In this document: positions 36,081 through 45,500 of the stretch, piece after piece
Layout of the letters: each line of letters starts with the position of its first letter
Numbering within the stretch: the first letter of the stretch is position 1
Assembly: GCA_036500605.1 (NCBI GenBank)
Contig: DASYBU010000002.1
Location: 1-64,000, forward strand
DNA: 64,000 nt
Source of the DNA: JAFALK01 sp036500605
Lineage (GTDB): Bacteria > Pseudomonadota > Gammaproteobacteria > Burkholderiales > Burkholderiaceae_C
Reading direction: 5' to 3'
Notes under the pieces: model-generated
Databases searched by the model: none
Told to the model about the DNA's origin: nothing
What the model saw: only the letters and a program-made list of their open reading frames with translations
Position numbers and translations under genes: made by a program

Positions 36081-37447
36081 CGACGACAGCCCCCACGACC
36101 CACGCGCTGACCCTCTGGGCCAACGGCCAGAAGGTCGCGACGCTGGGCCATGCGCCGCTGGAGGATCGTTGGTCGCTGGCGTACGACCCGAGCTGGGTCA
36201 GCGCGTCCGAGGCCTTCCCCTTGTCGCCCGCACTGCCCTTCGAGCCGGCAGCACAGGGCTACGTCGCTGGTGCAGTGAAACGCTTCATCGAGAACCTGCT
36301 GCCCGAAGGCCGCGCGCTCGACATCACGGCGACGACCTACCGCATCTCCAAGTCGAACATCTACGCCCTCATCAGCGCGCTGGGCACCGAGACCACGGGT
36401 GCATTCCGCTTCAGGCCCTCGAACGAAGTGCCGCCGGCCGTCGCCGCCAAACCGCCGCGCGAAGTGAGCCGCGAGGAACTGAACCGGCGGCTGGCCGAGC
36501 GCGATGCCCTGCCGCTCGCCGTCTGGGATGGCAAGGTCCGCATGTCGATCGCCGGCGTGCAAGACAAGCTGATGGTCTACCTCGACCGGCCGCTGCGCGA
36601 CGGCGGGCGCTTGTTCCTCGTCGAGCCGCCGCTGGCTTCAACGCACATCCTCAAGCCCGAGCCTGATCGACAGACCACGCCGAATCTGGTCGTCAACGAA
36701 CACTTCTGCATGTCCCTGGCCCGGCGCATGAAGCTGCCGGTGGCCGACGTCGACATCTACCGCACGCCGCGCCCGGTGCTGGTCGTCAGGCGGTTCGACC
36801 GCGCAGTGGTGCAAGGCGCCACCGAAGCTGCGGTGCAACGCCTGCACATCATCGATGCGTGCCAAGCCTCGGATCTGCCGGCCAGCTACAAGTACGAGCG
36901 CAATTTCGGCGGCGGAGAACAGGTTCGCGACATCCGCGAGGGCGTGAGCTTCGAGGTCCTGTTCGCCCGTGTCGAGCAGACAGTCAACAAGGCGGCGGCG
37001 CGCCTGACCTTGCTTCGGTGGGCCCTGTTCCAGTTCCTGATCGGCAACTCCGATGCGCATGGCAAGAACTTCTCCTTCTTCGTCCATCGCGAACGGCTGG
37101 AACCGGCACCGTGGTACGACCTCGTCAGCGTGGTTCAGTATCCGGCGATCGACCATGAATTGGCGATGGCCTGGGGCGACGCATTCAAGCTTGAGGAAGT
37201 CGGCGCGTTCCAGCTCGCCGATTTTGCGCAGCGTTGCGGGATCGACCGGCGCTTGCTCCAACGCGAAGCGACCCGGCTGGCCAAGCTCGCGATCGAACAG
37301 GCGCCGGTGCAGGCTGCGGTGGACGACTATGTGAACAAGCGAGAGCGAATGTTTGCCGCTCAGCTGCGCGATTTCGTGCTGGCACAGGCCGCGCGGCTGC
37401 CCAAACTCGCCGCGGAGGCGGTCCGCATCAAGGACGAGTTTCTGTAG
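36077..37447 (+). CDS. hipA: HipA-family serine/threonine kinase toxin, module 2
   Basis: A 456-aa kinase toxin with canonical HipA motifs: IAGVQDKL, the Gly-loop/autophosphorylation segment LASTHILKPE (S188, K193), VRRFDR, catalytic D326 in LIGNSDAHGKNFSFF and D348 in PWYDLVS. Classical HipA phosphorylates GltX, and autophosphorylation at the Gly-loop serine inactivates it. The start at 36077 is set by the overlap with hipB; the reading frame open to 35699 crosses the operator array and is not coding. Its last 20 bases overlap the convergent TlpA-like gene. Confidence 0.92.
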   Translation: MTTTAPTTHALTLWANGQKVATLGHAPLEDRWSLAYDPSWVSASEAFPLSPALPFEPAAQGYVAGAVKRFIENLLPEGRALDITATTYRISKSNIYALISALGTETTGAFRFRPSNEVPPAVAAKPPREVSREELNRRLAERDALPLAVWDGKVRMSIAGVQDKLMVYLDRPLRDGGRLFLVEPPLASTHILKPEPDRQTTPNLVVNEHFCMSLARRMKLPVADVDIYRTPRPVLVVRRFDRAVVQGATEAAVQRLHIIDACQASDLPASYKYERNFGGGEQVRDIREGVSFEVLFARVEQTVNKAAARLTLLRWALFQFLIGNSDAHGKNFSFFVHRERLEPAPWYDLVSVVQYPAIDHELAMAWGDAFKLEEVGAFQLADFAQRCGIDRRLLQREATRLAKLAIEQAPVQAAVDDYVNKRERMFAAQLRDFVLAQAARLPKLAAEAVRIKDEFL

Positions 37448-38015
37448 CCGCCGGTGCGGTGCTTCCGGCCGACACAGCCGCGCCCTGCTTCTCGCGCAAC
37501 TCGGCCTGCGCCTTCAGGGCCTTGTTCAAGTCGCTCACGATCGTGTCCAACATGCCTTCTCCGTAGCCGCGATAGACACGCAGGATGCGTCCGTCGGCGC
37601 CGATGATGGCCATGTGCGGGTAGCTGTCCACGCCGTAGTTATTGCGGCCGGTTTCCTCGGGGTCATAGGCGAAGTTGACGTTCAGCACGCCGCCGAGCGC
37701 CCGCTGCGCGGCCTTGAAAACTTTGCGCTCCTCGACGTTCACGGCAATCACCGCCAACTGATCCTTGCCGATCTTGGTCTGGATGTTGTTCAGGATCGGC
37801 AGCTCCTTGATGCAGTAAGGGCACCAGGTCGCCCAGAAGGACAGCACGATCACCTTGCCCGAGTAGGCGCTGAGCTTGACCACCTCGCCGTCAAGTGTCT
37901 TGCCGACCACATCAGGCGCGAGATCGCCGGGCTTGAGTTTGGGTTCGGCCGCGAGAGTCGGGCCGATGAGCAGCAGGCACAGGGCCAGTGCCGCGGCAAG
38001 ACGTTGTTTGAACAT
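37428..38015 (-). CDS. TlpA/ResA-like periplasmic thiol-disulfide protein
   Basis: A 195-aa exported thioredoxin-fold protein. The start at 38015 is chosen because GGAGG lies eight bases upstream and a signal peptide (MFKQRLAAALALCLLLIGPTLA) follows. The domain carries LKPGDLAPDVVGKTLDGEVVKLSAYSGKVIVLSFWATWCPYC with active-site C65 and C68, and a cis-Pro region SYPHMAIIG. It probably supplies reductant to a periplasmic partner. The C-terminus is an Ala/Thr-rich tail that overlaps the end of hipA. Confidence 0.9.
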   Translation of the reverse strand: MFKQRLAAALALCLLLIGPTLAAEPKLKPGDLAPDVVGKTLDGEVVKLSAYSGKVIVLSFWATWCPYCIKELPILNNIQTKIGKDQLAVIAVNVEERKVFKAAQRALGGVLNVNFAYDPEETGRNNYGVDSYPHMAIIGADGRILRVYRGYGEGMLDTIVSDLNKALKAQAELREKQGAAVSAGSTAPAATETRP

Positions 38016-38242
38016 GTTCTCGGCCTCCGGTTTTGAGAGCTTGAGTATCGCCATCGGTGGGCATCGGCGCCCCGGAAGAATTACCAATCGGGCGCTTGGT
38101 CTGCGCGCAAAGGCGCTGACTAGCGGGGAATGCGTTTCGCTCACCCATGAGTGTCGCTCCGACGCGGGACTGTTGCCCGCGGTCGCCGGCACGCATGATC
38201 GTCGGCCAGTCCTTCCACCCTCATTCTTGTGAGATCCAGATC

Positions 38243-40837
38243 GTGAAGAAAAATACCTTGAGGCTATCGGCCCTGCTCTCCGCGGCCTCCTTGCTCAGCA
38301 TTGGATGCGGTGCCAGCATCGCCGCCGCCGATCCACTTGAGAACATCTGGCGGGGGGGCACGGGTATCGACGGTCCGGCCATGCAAGGCTGTACCGAGTT
38401 GAAGATCGGCATGGCGGGCTGGACGCCTGATTTCGTGGAAGCCCCCAATGCAGGAGGCCTTCGACGCGTCACACCGCGAGACTGTGCGAAGGTCAACACT
38501 GCCACGCCCGTCTTTGCATGGAGCCAACCGCCGGATCGGGACGTCACACAGAGTTGGATCTTTGTCTTGATGGACAGCAACGGCAAGACCTACACGCTCA
38601 ACCCGACACATCCGCGGGTCATCCCCGGCCCCGGCCTCCCGAAACTAACGCCCGGCAAGTACAGCTGGTACGTCAGCTACAAGAACGCGAGCGGCTGGCG
38701 AACGAGCGCCACGCGACACTTTCAAGTGACGGACATCGTCTCGCTGCCTTCGGCGGCCGAAGTCCTTCAAGCAGCTGTCACGAAGCCGCATCCGCGGGTC
38801 CTGCCAGCAGGCGCAACCTTCACCGGCATCAAGAGCCTGATCGACAAGAACGAGCTGCAGCCCTCGTACCAGGGCCTGGTCAACCGTGCCAACGAAGCCT
38901 TGACGCAACCCTTGCCGAAGCTCACCGAGTTCGCGCCGCAAGACATCAAGAGCGTTGCAGCCTTGGCGGCCATCAATGCCGTCACGCACAAGGCTCAGGA
39001 CGAGCGCTTCTATATCGAGGCCCTGGCCTATGTCGGTCGCTTCAACGGCGGCGACCGCAAGGACGACTACACCAAGGCAGCTGTCGCTCGGCTCACCGCG
39101 CTGGCGCAATGGGACCCCATCGGCATCAGCAGCGAAGAAAACCAGGATCAGGCGAATCGAGAGGTTTACCTGGCTCTGGCCGAAGGGCTGGATCTTGTGG
39201 GAGACCAGCTCACTTCAGTTCAAAAGGCGGCCGTGGTCAAGGCAATCAAGGCACGCGTGGCGCAAACCGTCGCCAAGTTCGGTAAAACAGATACGACCGT
39301 CGGAATGGACTCCTGGCCCTACGACTCGCACATGGTTGCGTCCACCGGCTTTCTAGTCGAAACCCTGCTGTATTCGGTCGACGCAGCCGGCGGCTCGCGC
39401 GACTTCCCTGAGGCCGCCACCTGGCTGGCCCAGGCCTATGAACTTTGGATCGCCAACCAGGACATCTGGGGCGGCGCCGACGGCGGTTGGGGCAACAGCA
39501 CGACCTACGGCTGGTTCATGCTGGACAGCGTGCCCCGGCAAGTCGCCGCTCTGAAGCTGACGACGGGCTACGACCTGGCGCGATGGCAGCCCATCGCCAG
39601 GTTGGGCGACTACTTCATGGCCATGACCGCGCCCGTCAATGACCTGACGGCTGACGGCGCACCTCAGATCAACGGACCCCGCAGCCCCTTCGGCGACGGC
39701 GTAGATACGCTGAGCAACTACAGCAACTACGCCCTCGACGGCATCCGCATGCTGGCAGGCTTGACGCGCAGCCCCACGCAAGAATGGTACTGGCGCGTTC
39801 GGGCCAGCAACATCACGACAAAGTACCCGCTCCCAACCGCGCACTACATGCTGCTCGCGCTGAACGAGTCGCGGCCTGCCGCTACTGCGCCAGTCCAGAA
39901 TTCATTCGTGTTTGAAGACGCCGGGGTCGTCGCGCTGCATTCGAGTACCCAGCTTCCGGAGCGGTCGAGCGTGTATTTCCGCTCCAGTTCGCTGGCTGCC
40001 TACAACCACTCGCACGCCGATAACAACGCCTTCACCTTCATCTCCAAAGGCAAGGATTTGCTGATCAGCGCAGGCTACTACGACTACTACGGCAGCCCCC
40101 ATCACAAAGCCGTAACCCGGGCAACGCGGTTCAAAAATGCGCTAACCTTTGACGGCGGCATCGGGCAGGCGGAACCCGTCACATCGCCGACCGCTCCGGG
40201 CGAACCCTTCATATCAGCCCTGCAGCCGCGCGGTCGACTGGTCAATTACTACGAGACGAATGCCTCGTGGGCTTTCGCCACGGGCGATGGGGCGTTGGCC
40301 TACCAAGGAAGAAACCCCGATACAGGAAACTGGACCCCCTTGTTGAGCAACGCCGTGCGTACCGTTGCGTACAACCGGACGAAGGGCGTGCTGGTCGTGT
40401 ACGACTGGGCCACCAGCGCTCAGGATCGCAACTGGGAATTGAACTTCCAGAGTCTGAACATGCCGACGCTCGGCAACACAGACGGCAGCGGCAACCCGAG
40501 CGGCAGAACGGTCAAGGTCACCAACGATGGCGCCTCGGCCTGCATCGACGTCTACGGCCTCAATGGCAGCATCACTCTCGCTTCCGGATTTCCTGTTCCG
40601 CCCGAAGGCAGTCCCAAGCCTGTCGATCAATATCGAGCCATCTACAAGGCCGGCGCAGCCAGCAAACAGTTGGCGGCGGTGACCGTGATTCGCGAGGATT
40701 GCAAGTCCATGTCCGTGGCCGTCAATTTCAGCGTGGCGGACGGAGACACCTTGCCGGCCATCGCTGTCGTCTTCCTGGATGGCGACCCGAAACCGCTCGC
40801 TCTCTACAGGAACACTGTGTCCGTGCCCCAGCAATGA
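38243..40837 (+). CDS. Heparinase II/III-like polysaccharide lyase, exported
   Basis: An 864-aa protein from a GTG at 38243, chosen because a signal peptide or lipoprotein signal (LSALLSAASLLSIGC) follows; longer starts are possible. The N-terminal part (about 30-190) looks like a Fn3-like or carbohydrate-binding domain, with TPVFAWSQPPD and KYSWYVSYKNASG. An alpha/alpha-barrel domain of the DUF4962 type follows, including MDSWPYDSHMVASTGFLVETLLY. The heparinase C-terminal domain carries the catalytic H589-S-H591-A-D593-N (AAYNHSHADNNAF). Such enzymes eliminate acidic polysaccharides such as alginate or glycosaminoglycans. The substrate is not evident. It stands alone, without a visible PUL partner. 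The interval 38016-38242 upstream shows no gene or clear site. Confidence 0.82.
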   Translation: MKKNTLRLSALLSAASLLSIGCGASIAAADPLENIWRGGTGIDGPAMQGCTELKIGMAGWTPDFVEAPNAGGLRRVTPRDCAKVNTATPVFAWSQPPDRDVTQSWIFVLMDSNGKTYTLNPTHPRVIPGPGLPKLTPGKYSWYVSYKNASGWRTSATRHFQVTDIVSLPSAAEVLQAAVTKPHPRVLPAGATFTGIKSLIDKNELQPSYQGLVNRANEALTQPLPKLTEFAPQDIKSVAALAAINAVTHKAQDERFYIEALAYVGRFNGGDRKDDYTKAAVARLTALAQWDPIGISSEENQDQANREVYLALAEGLDLVGDQLTSVQKAAVVKAIKARVAQTVAKFGKTDTTVGMDSWPYDSHMVASTGFLVETLLYSVDAAGGSRDFPEAATWLAQAYELWIANQDIWGGADGGWGNSTTYGWFMLDSVPRQVAALKLTTGYDLARWQPIARLGDYFMAMTAPVNDLTADGAPQINGPRSPFGDGVDTLSNYSNYALDGIRMLAGLTRSPTQEWYWRVRASNITTKYPLPTAHYMLLALNESRPAATAPVQNSFVFEDAGVVALHSSTQLPERSSVYFRSSSLAAYNHSHADNNAFTFISKGKDLLISAGYYDYYGSPHHKAVTRATRFKNALTFDGGIGQAEPVTSPTAPGEPFISALQPRGRLVNYYETNASWAFATGDGALAYQGRNPDTGNWTPLLSNAVRTVAYNRTKGVLVVYDWATSAQDRNWELNFQSLNMPTLGNTDGSGNPSGRTVKVTNDGASACIDVYGLNGSITLASGFPVPPEGSPKPVDQYRAIYKAGAASKQLAAVTVIREDCKSMSVAVNFSVADGDTLPAIAVVFLDGDPKPLALYRNTVSVPQQ

Positions 40838-40842
40838 TCGGC

Positions 40843-40902
40843 AGCCGGGTCAAGTCGCCCGGCTCGTCAATAGGCGCGTCACGCACCTCGCGAACGCGCC
40901 TA
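40843..40902. terminator. Two stem-loops between the lyase and the HExxH gene (bidirectional terminator region)
   Basis: AGCCGGG (40843-40849) pairs with CCCGGCT (40858-40864) around eight bases, and TAGGCGCGT (40871-40879) pairs perfectly with ACGCGCCTA (40894-40902), which includes the stop codon of the minus-strand gene. They lie between convergent genes. U-tracts are weak, so Rho-independent termination is only likely, not shown. Confidence 0.5.
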
Positions 40903-41841
40903 CTTCAACCCCAACCTGAACCGCTCCCGCAACCCCTCCAGCTCCGCATCACTCAGATGCAGCTCCTTCGCATTGAAGTCCCGCCCATCCGGCGTATGCA
41001 TCAGCAGCGCCTGCGTCTCGTTGACCATCAAATCCTCGGCGTGCATGTCATAGCCTTGCGTGGCGAGGTAGTTGCGCCAGAGCGTGCGCTCGTGGTCGTT
41101 GAGCAGGCTGGTCCAGAAGAACCAGCAGTGCTCGCGGTAGGTCTTGTCGGTGAAGTAGCGGCCGTGGCTCAGCTCGTGGCTCATGACTGAAGCGCGGCGC
41201 AGCGGATCCACGCTTTCGTCGAGCTGGGTGCGCGGGTCATTGGGCTGCGTGGCGCTGAAGGTGACCAGCGCGCCGGGGTCGGCGCCGGTGAATTGGCCGA
41301 CTGCTGTCTGGCTCAGCAGGCTGGCATCGAGCAGCTGCTGGCGCAGGCGCGTCTCGTTGGCGTTGAGCACGATGCCTTGCGAGAACGCGAGCGTGTAGAA
41401 GCGCGCCAGATCGGCGGCGGTGTAGTCGTGGCCGAAGTAGAAGGTGGCCGTGTCGTCGCCGGTCGATTTGATCAGCGCTTGCAGTTGCTCATCGTTCAGG
41501 ACGGACACGCGGCTGCCGCCCTTTTTCTCGATCAGCGCGGCCACGCGGTTGAGTGCGAGGCCCTGCTGTTCGAGGCTCGGGAACTCGATCACGAGCACGG
41601 CTTCGTCGCCGCGCAGTCGGTGCACGAGCCAATCGTTGCGGGCCTGCTCGGCCAGCAGTTGCTCGGGCGAGAAGGCGGCGATCTCGGGCTCGGTCGCCGC
41701 TGGAGCCGCAGCCACGGCGGACCCGGCGACAGGCGCATGCATCTGCCGCCAGACCAGGGCCAGGGCCAGCATCAGCACGACGATCAGGCCCGCGCCGCCC
41801 AGCACCAGGCAGGCGGGCGGGACGCGCCTGCGTTGGGTCAC
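40900..41841 (-). CDS. Membrane-anchored HExxH (zincin-like) protein
   Basis: A 313-aa protein with an N-terminal membrane anchor (ACLVLGGAGLIVVLMLALALVW) and a periplasmic domain. The motif SHELSH (H222, E223, H226) is a zinc-protease HExxH signature. A downstream Glu in NETQALLMH (E275), 49 residues on, could be the third zinc ligand as in gluzincins. The family is not one I recognise by name. It is the last of four minus-strand genes behind tpsB-tpsA and starts 25 bases after the OmpA-type gene. A role in processing surface or secreted proteins is inferred only. Confidence 0.72.
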   Translation of the reverse strand: MTQRRRVPPACLVLGGAGLIVVLMLALALVWRQMHAPVAGSAVAAAPAATEPEIAAFSPEQLLAEQARNDWLVHRLRGDEAVLVIEFPSLEQQGLALNRVAALIEKKGGSRVSVLNDEQLQALIKSTGDDTATFYFGHDYTAADLARFYTLAFSQGIVLNANETRLRQQLLDASLLSQTAVGQFTGADPGALVTFSATQPNDPRTQLDESVDPLRRASVMSHELSHGRYFTDKTYREHCWFFWTSLLNDHERTLWRNYLATQGYDMHAEDLMVNETQALLMHTPDGRDFNAKELHLSDAELEGLRERFRLGLK

Positions 41842-41866
41842 GCTCTTTCGACTGACAAGAAAAAGC

Positions 41867-42445
41867 TCAGTTGCGCGAGGTCACGATGGTGACGCGGCGG
41901 TTCTCGGGCGCATCGACGCGGGCCTTGTTCATCGGCTCGCTGGAACCCTTGCCGATCGCCGACAGGCGCTCGGGCAGGATGCCGCCCTTGCCGGCCAGAT
42001 AGTCGACGACGGCCTGCGCGCGATCCTGCGAGAGGCGCTGGTTCGCGTCGGCTTCACCGCGTGCATCGGCATGGCCTTCGACCTTGAAGCTGAAGCCGGC
42101 CAAGGTGTCCGATTGCAGCGCGCGGCCGAGCGTGTCGAGCAGGCCCTTGGCTTCCGGCGTCAGCTCGGTCGAGTTGGTCGTGAAGGTCACCAGCAGGCTG
42201 GCCTTGCCGGGGCCGGCCTTCTGCGCCGGTGCGCCGGGCTTGGCGACGCGGAAGCCGCGCGTGGCGCCGCTGGCCGCTTCGGGCGGTGCGATCGCCAGAG
42301 CGTCGATCAGGTTGGTCTCCGTCACCTGCGCGCCCTTGAGCACGGGGTTGTCCTTGCCGTCAGCGGGTTTGTCACCGGCAGCCTGCACGCTCATCGCGCT
42401 CAGCAACAGCAGTACCGGCAGCATTGTCTTGAAGGTCTTCATCAT
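41867..42445 (-). CDS. OmpA-family protein
   Basis: A 192-aa exported protein. A signal peptide (MMKTFKTMLPVLLLLSAMSVQA) is followed by about 60 linker residues and a C-terminal OmpA-like peptidoglycan-binding domain: VTFTTNSTELTPEAKGLLDTLGRAL, KVEGHADARGEADANQRLSQDRAQAVVDYLAGKG, RLSAIGKGSSEP. The start is supported by GAGGAA upstream; two adjacent ATG codons are possible. It lies 85 bases behind the TpsA-caspase gene, in the same direction, and may tether an envelope complex to the cell wall. Confidence 0.85.
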   Translation of the reverse strand: MMKTFKTMLPVLLLLSAMSVQAAGDKPADGKDNPVLKGAQVTETNLIDALAIAPPEAASGATRGFRVAKPGAPAQKAGPGKASLLVTFTTNSTELTPEAKGLLDTLGRALQSDTLAGFSFKVEGHADARGEADANQRLSQDRAQAVVDYLAGKGGILPERLSAIGKGSSEPMNKARVDAPENRRVTIVTSRN

Positions 42446-42530
42446 GATTCGTTCCTCTTGATCTGATCTGATCGTCAATCGCCAATCGTTGTCCACACAC
42501 GTAATTCGTTATCAACGCGCATTTAAGCAC

Positions 42531-45500
42531 TCAAAGCGCGGCCACCTTGGTGTCGCCCTTGCCCGTCTCGAGCTCGCGCGCCTCGAACAGGTAGTCGCCG
42601 CCGGCCTGGTAGCCGGGCGCCGCGCCGTACTGCGGCCGCTGCGGCAGTTCGCGCGCCACGCCGAAGCGCACGCGCTCGAACAGGTTGCCGCCGAGCTGCC
42701 AGCTGGAGACTTGCTTGATGTTGTTCATCAGCGTCCAGGCAAACAGCGAATGGCCGCCGCGGCCCGAGTCGAACACCGGCTCGTTGCCGCCCGAGGACAT
42801 CACCACCGCCGTGCGTTTGGTCAGCACCACGTTCGGATCGACCTTGCCCGGCGTGCCGCGGATGCGCTCACCGGCCACCAGCGAACCCGAGTAGCAGCTG
42901 TCCGAAATCAGCGCGATCTGGTGCACGTCGACCTGGCCGATCAGGCGGCCGATGTCAGCGTTGGAGAGCCAGGTCTGCGCCTTGCCGGCATCGCTGTTGG
43001 ACATGATCCAGTAGCCCTGGCCCGACGCATCGACCTGCGCGCCGTGGCCGGCGTAATAGATCATCACCGAGTCCTCCGGGCTCATCTCCAGAGCCAGGCG
43101 GTTGAGCGTGCTGATCACGGTTTCCTTGCTCGGGTTGTCGAGCACCAGGGTCTCGTAGCCGAGCTTGTCGGTCAGCACCTCGGCCAGCGCGTGCGCGTCG
43201 CCGACGGCGTTGGCCAGGCTCGGGATGCTGGCATCCTGGTACGCGCCTTCGCCGATCAGCACGGCCACCTTGCGATGGATCTCAGGCAGTGCTGCGGTCT
43301 TGACGCGGCGCGCGCTGAACAAGGGCGTCAGCGCCTGCGGTGCTGCGGCTACCTCGGCTTGCGGCGCCGGTGCAGTTGGAGCCGGCTTGGCGCCCGGCGC
43401 AACGGGCGTTGGCGTTGGCGTCGGTGCAGCCACCGAGATCGCCGCAATCCGCCGCGCCTCGCGCTTGAGCGTGTCTGTCACCAGGCAGGTGCCGGTCATG
43501 GCCTCCTTGAGGTTCTTGCACGGCGACACATCGGCCAGGCCCGGGTTCTGTTGCAACTGGCCGAGGCCGTTGCCGAGCACCTGCTGCATGAAGTTGGCGC
43601 GCGCGTCGAGCATGGCCGCCAAGACCGGTGCGGGCGTGTCGCTGATCGGCAGGCTGTCGAAGGTGGCCGGCGTGGCCGACGCGACCACCGCCTGCGGCAC
43701 GGGCATCAGATTGACGAGGCCGGTGGTCTGCGGATCGGTGGGCTGGGGCATCGGCACCGACTGGATCGTGCTGAGCGGCGCCGTGCTGGCCTGGTTCTGA
43801 TCTGCAGCTGGGCCGGAGCCATTGACGGTCAAGGCCGTGGCATTGCTCGGTGCCTGCACGAACTGATAGTTGGCCGCTGCGAGGCCCTGGCCGTTGATCC
43901 CGTAGCTGCCCGGCACGCTGCTGTCACTGACCGTGGCGCTGAAGGCCAGCGTGCCGCTCGTCGCGGTCTGCTGCGTTTCGCCATTGACGAAGCCGCTGAC
44001 CGAACCGGTGAAGACCGGCAGCGGCGCGCCGTTCTGCAACTGCACCGCTTGCGCGAGGTAGGTCAGCGTGGCCGGCGTGATGCTGGCCTGGAAAGCGTTG
44101 GCCGGCGGGCTCAGCGTGTAGTTGCCCGCATCGGGGCCGCTCAGGCTGAAGCCGGACGCCGTCACGGTCTTGCCGGTGCCCACGTTCGCATCGACAAAGC
44201 TCGTGGTGCCGGCGCTGACCGTGATCTGGTCCGTGCCGAGCGGCGTGATGCTGATGCCGCTGAGGCTGGCCGTTACGGTGCCGTCGTAGATCTTGCTGGC
44301 GGCCGTCGCGGTGAAGCTGATCGAGGCCGGCGTGATGTTGGCCTGGACCGAATTCGCACTCGGCTGGTACAGATAGTTCGAGGCCAGGCCGCCGTTGCTG
44401 CCGTCGCTGAGCTGGTAGTTGACGTTGACCGTCTTGGCGGTGCCCACGTTCTTGTCGATAAAGGCGCCAGTGGCCGCCACGTTCACGGTCTCGCTGCCGA
44501 CAAAGCCGCTCACGCCGCCGACGGTCACGCTGGTGGCCGTGGTCGCGTCGTAGACCTTGTTCGGCGCGCGCGCCGTGCCGGTCAGGATCGCCGGCGTGAT
44601 GTCGCCGGTCACGCTGCCGCTTTGCACGGTGTAGCCGAAGACCTGGTGGCCGGCGCTGTCCATGAACTCCGGCGCGGCCGAGAAGTTCACGGTCACGGCC
44701 TTGCCCGTGCCGGCGTTCTTGTCAGCGTAATCAGCCGTGTAGGTGCTCACGCTGCCGACCTGGTCGCCGGCCACACCCGCTGTCAGCGTCAGTCCGCTGA
44801 GGGTGGCCGCCGTGGTGCCGTCGTAGGCGCGCGAGGCCACCGTGCCGCCGAGCGTGGCCGTCTCGGTCGCGGCCGAGACGATGCCGTTGCCGAAATCCGA
44901 AGCCCAGGCCGTCGGGTCGGTCGCGCCGTAACGCTTGAAGTTGTAGCTGAGGCCGCCCAGCTGGAGATTGCTGCTCTGCGTCGCATCGCCGAGCCAGATG
45001 ATCCAGCGCCCCGACGAGCCGACCGAGATCGCGTTGGCGCCGGCCTGGTTGCTGAAGGTGGCGGCCGGGACCGTGCCCGAAGCGCCGGCCACGAGCAGCC
45101 CTCCCGAACCGGTCACGCCGAGCTGCGCGCCGTTGGTCAACACCACATTGCTCGCATCGAGCGTCATGCCGGTGCTGGCAATCAGGCTGCTGTTGTCGAA
45201 GATGAGTTCGTTGGCGCCGCTGACCAGGAAGTTGCCCACCGGAGCCTGGCTGATATTGCGCAGCAGGACCTCCGGGCCGTTGATGGGGACCGTGATGCTC
45301 AGATCGCCGTCCTGGTCGATGAAGGGCTGGCCGCTCGTGCCGACCAGTTGCACCGCCGGCGTGGCGCCGCCGCTATTGCGGCCACCGATGGCGATGGACA
45401 AGAACTGCGTGCGCTGGAAGGTCGGCGCGGTGGCACCGCCCTGCGTGTCCACCAGCACACCGTAGCCGGTGCCGGTCGAGGTGCCGTTGAGGAAGATGCC

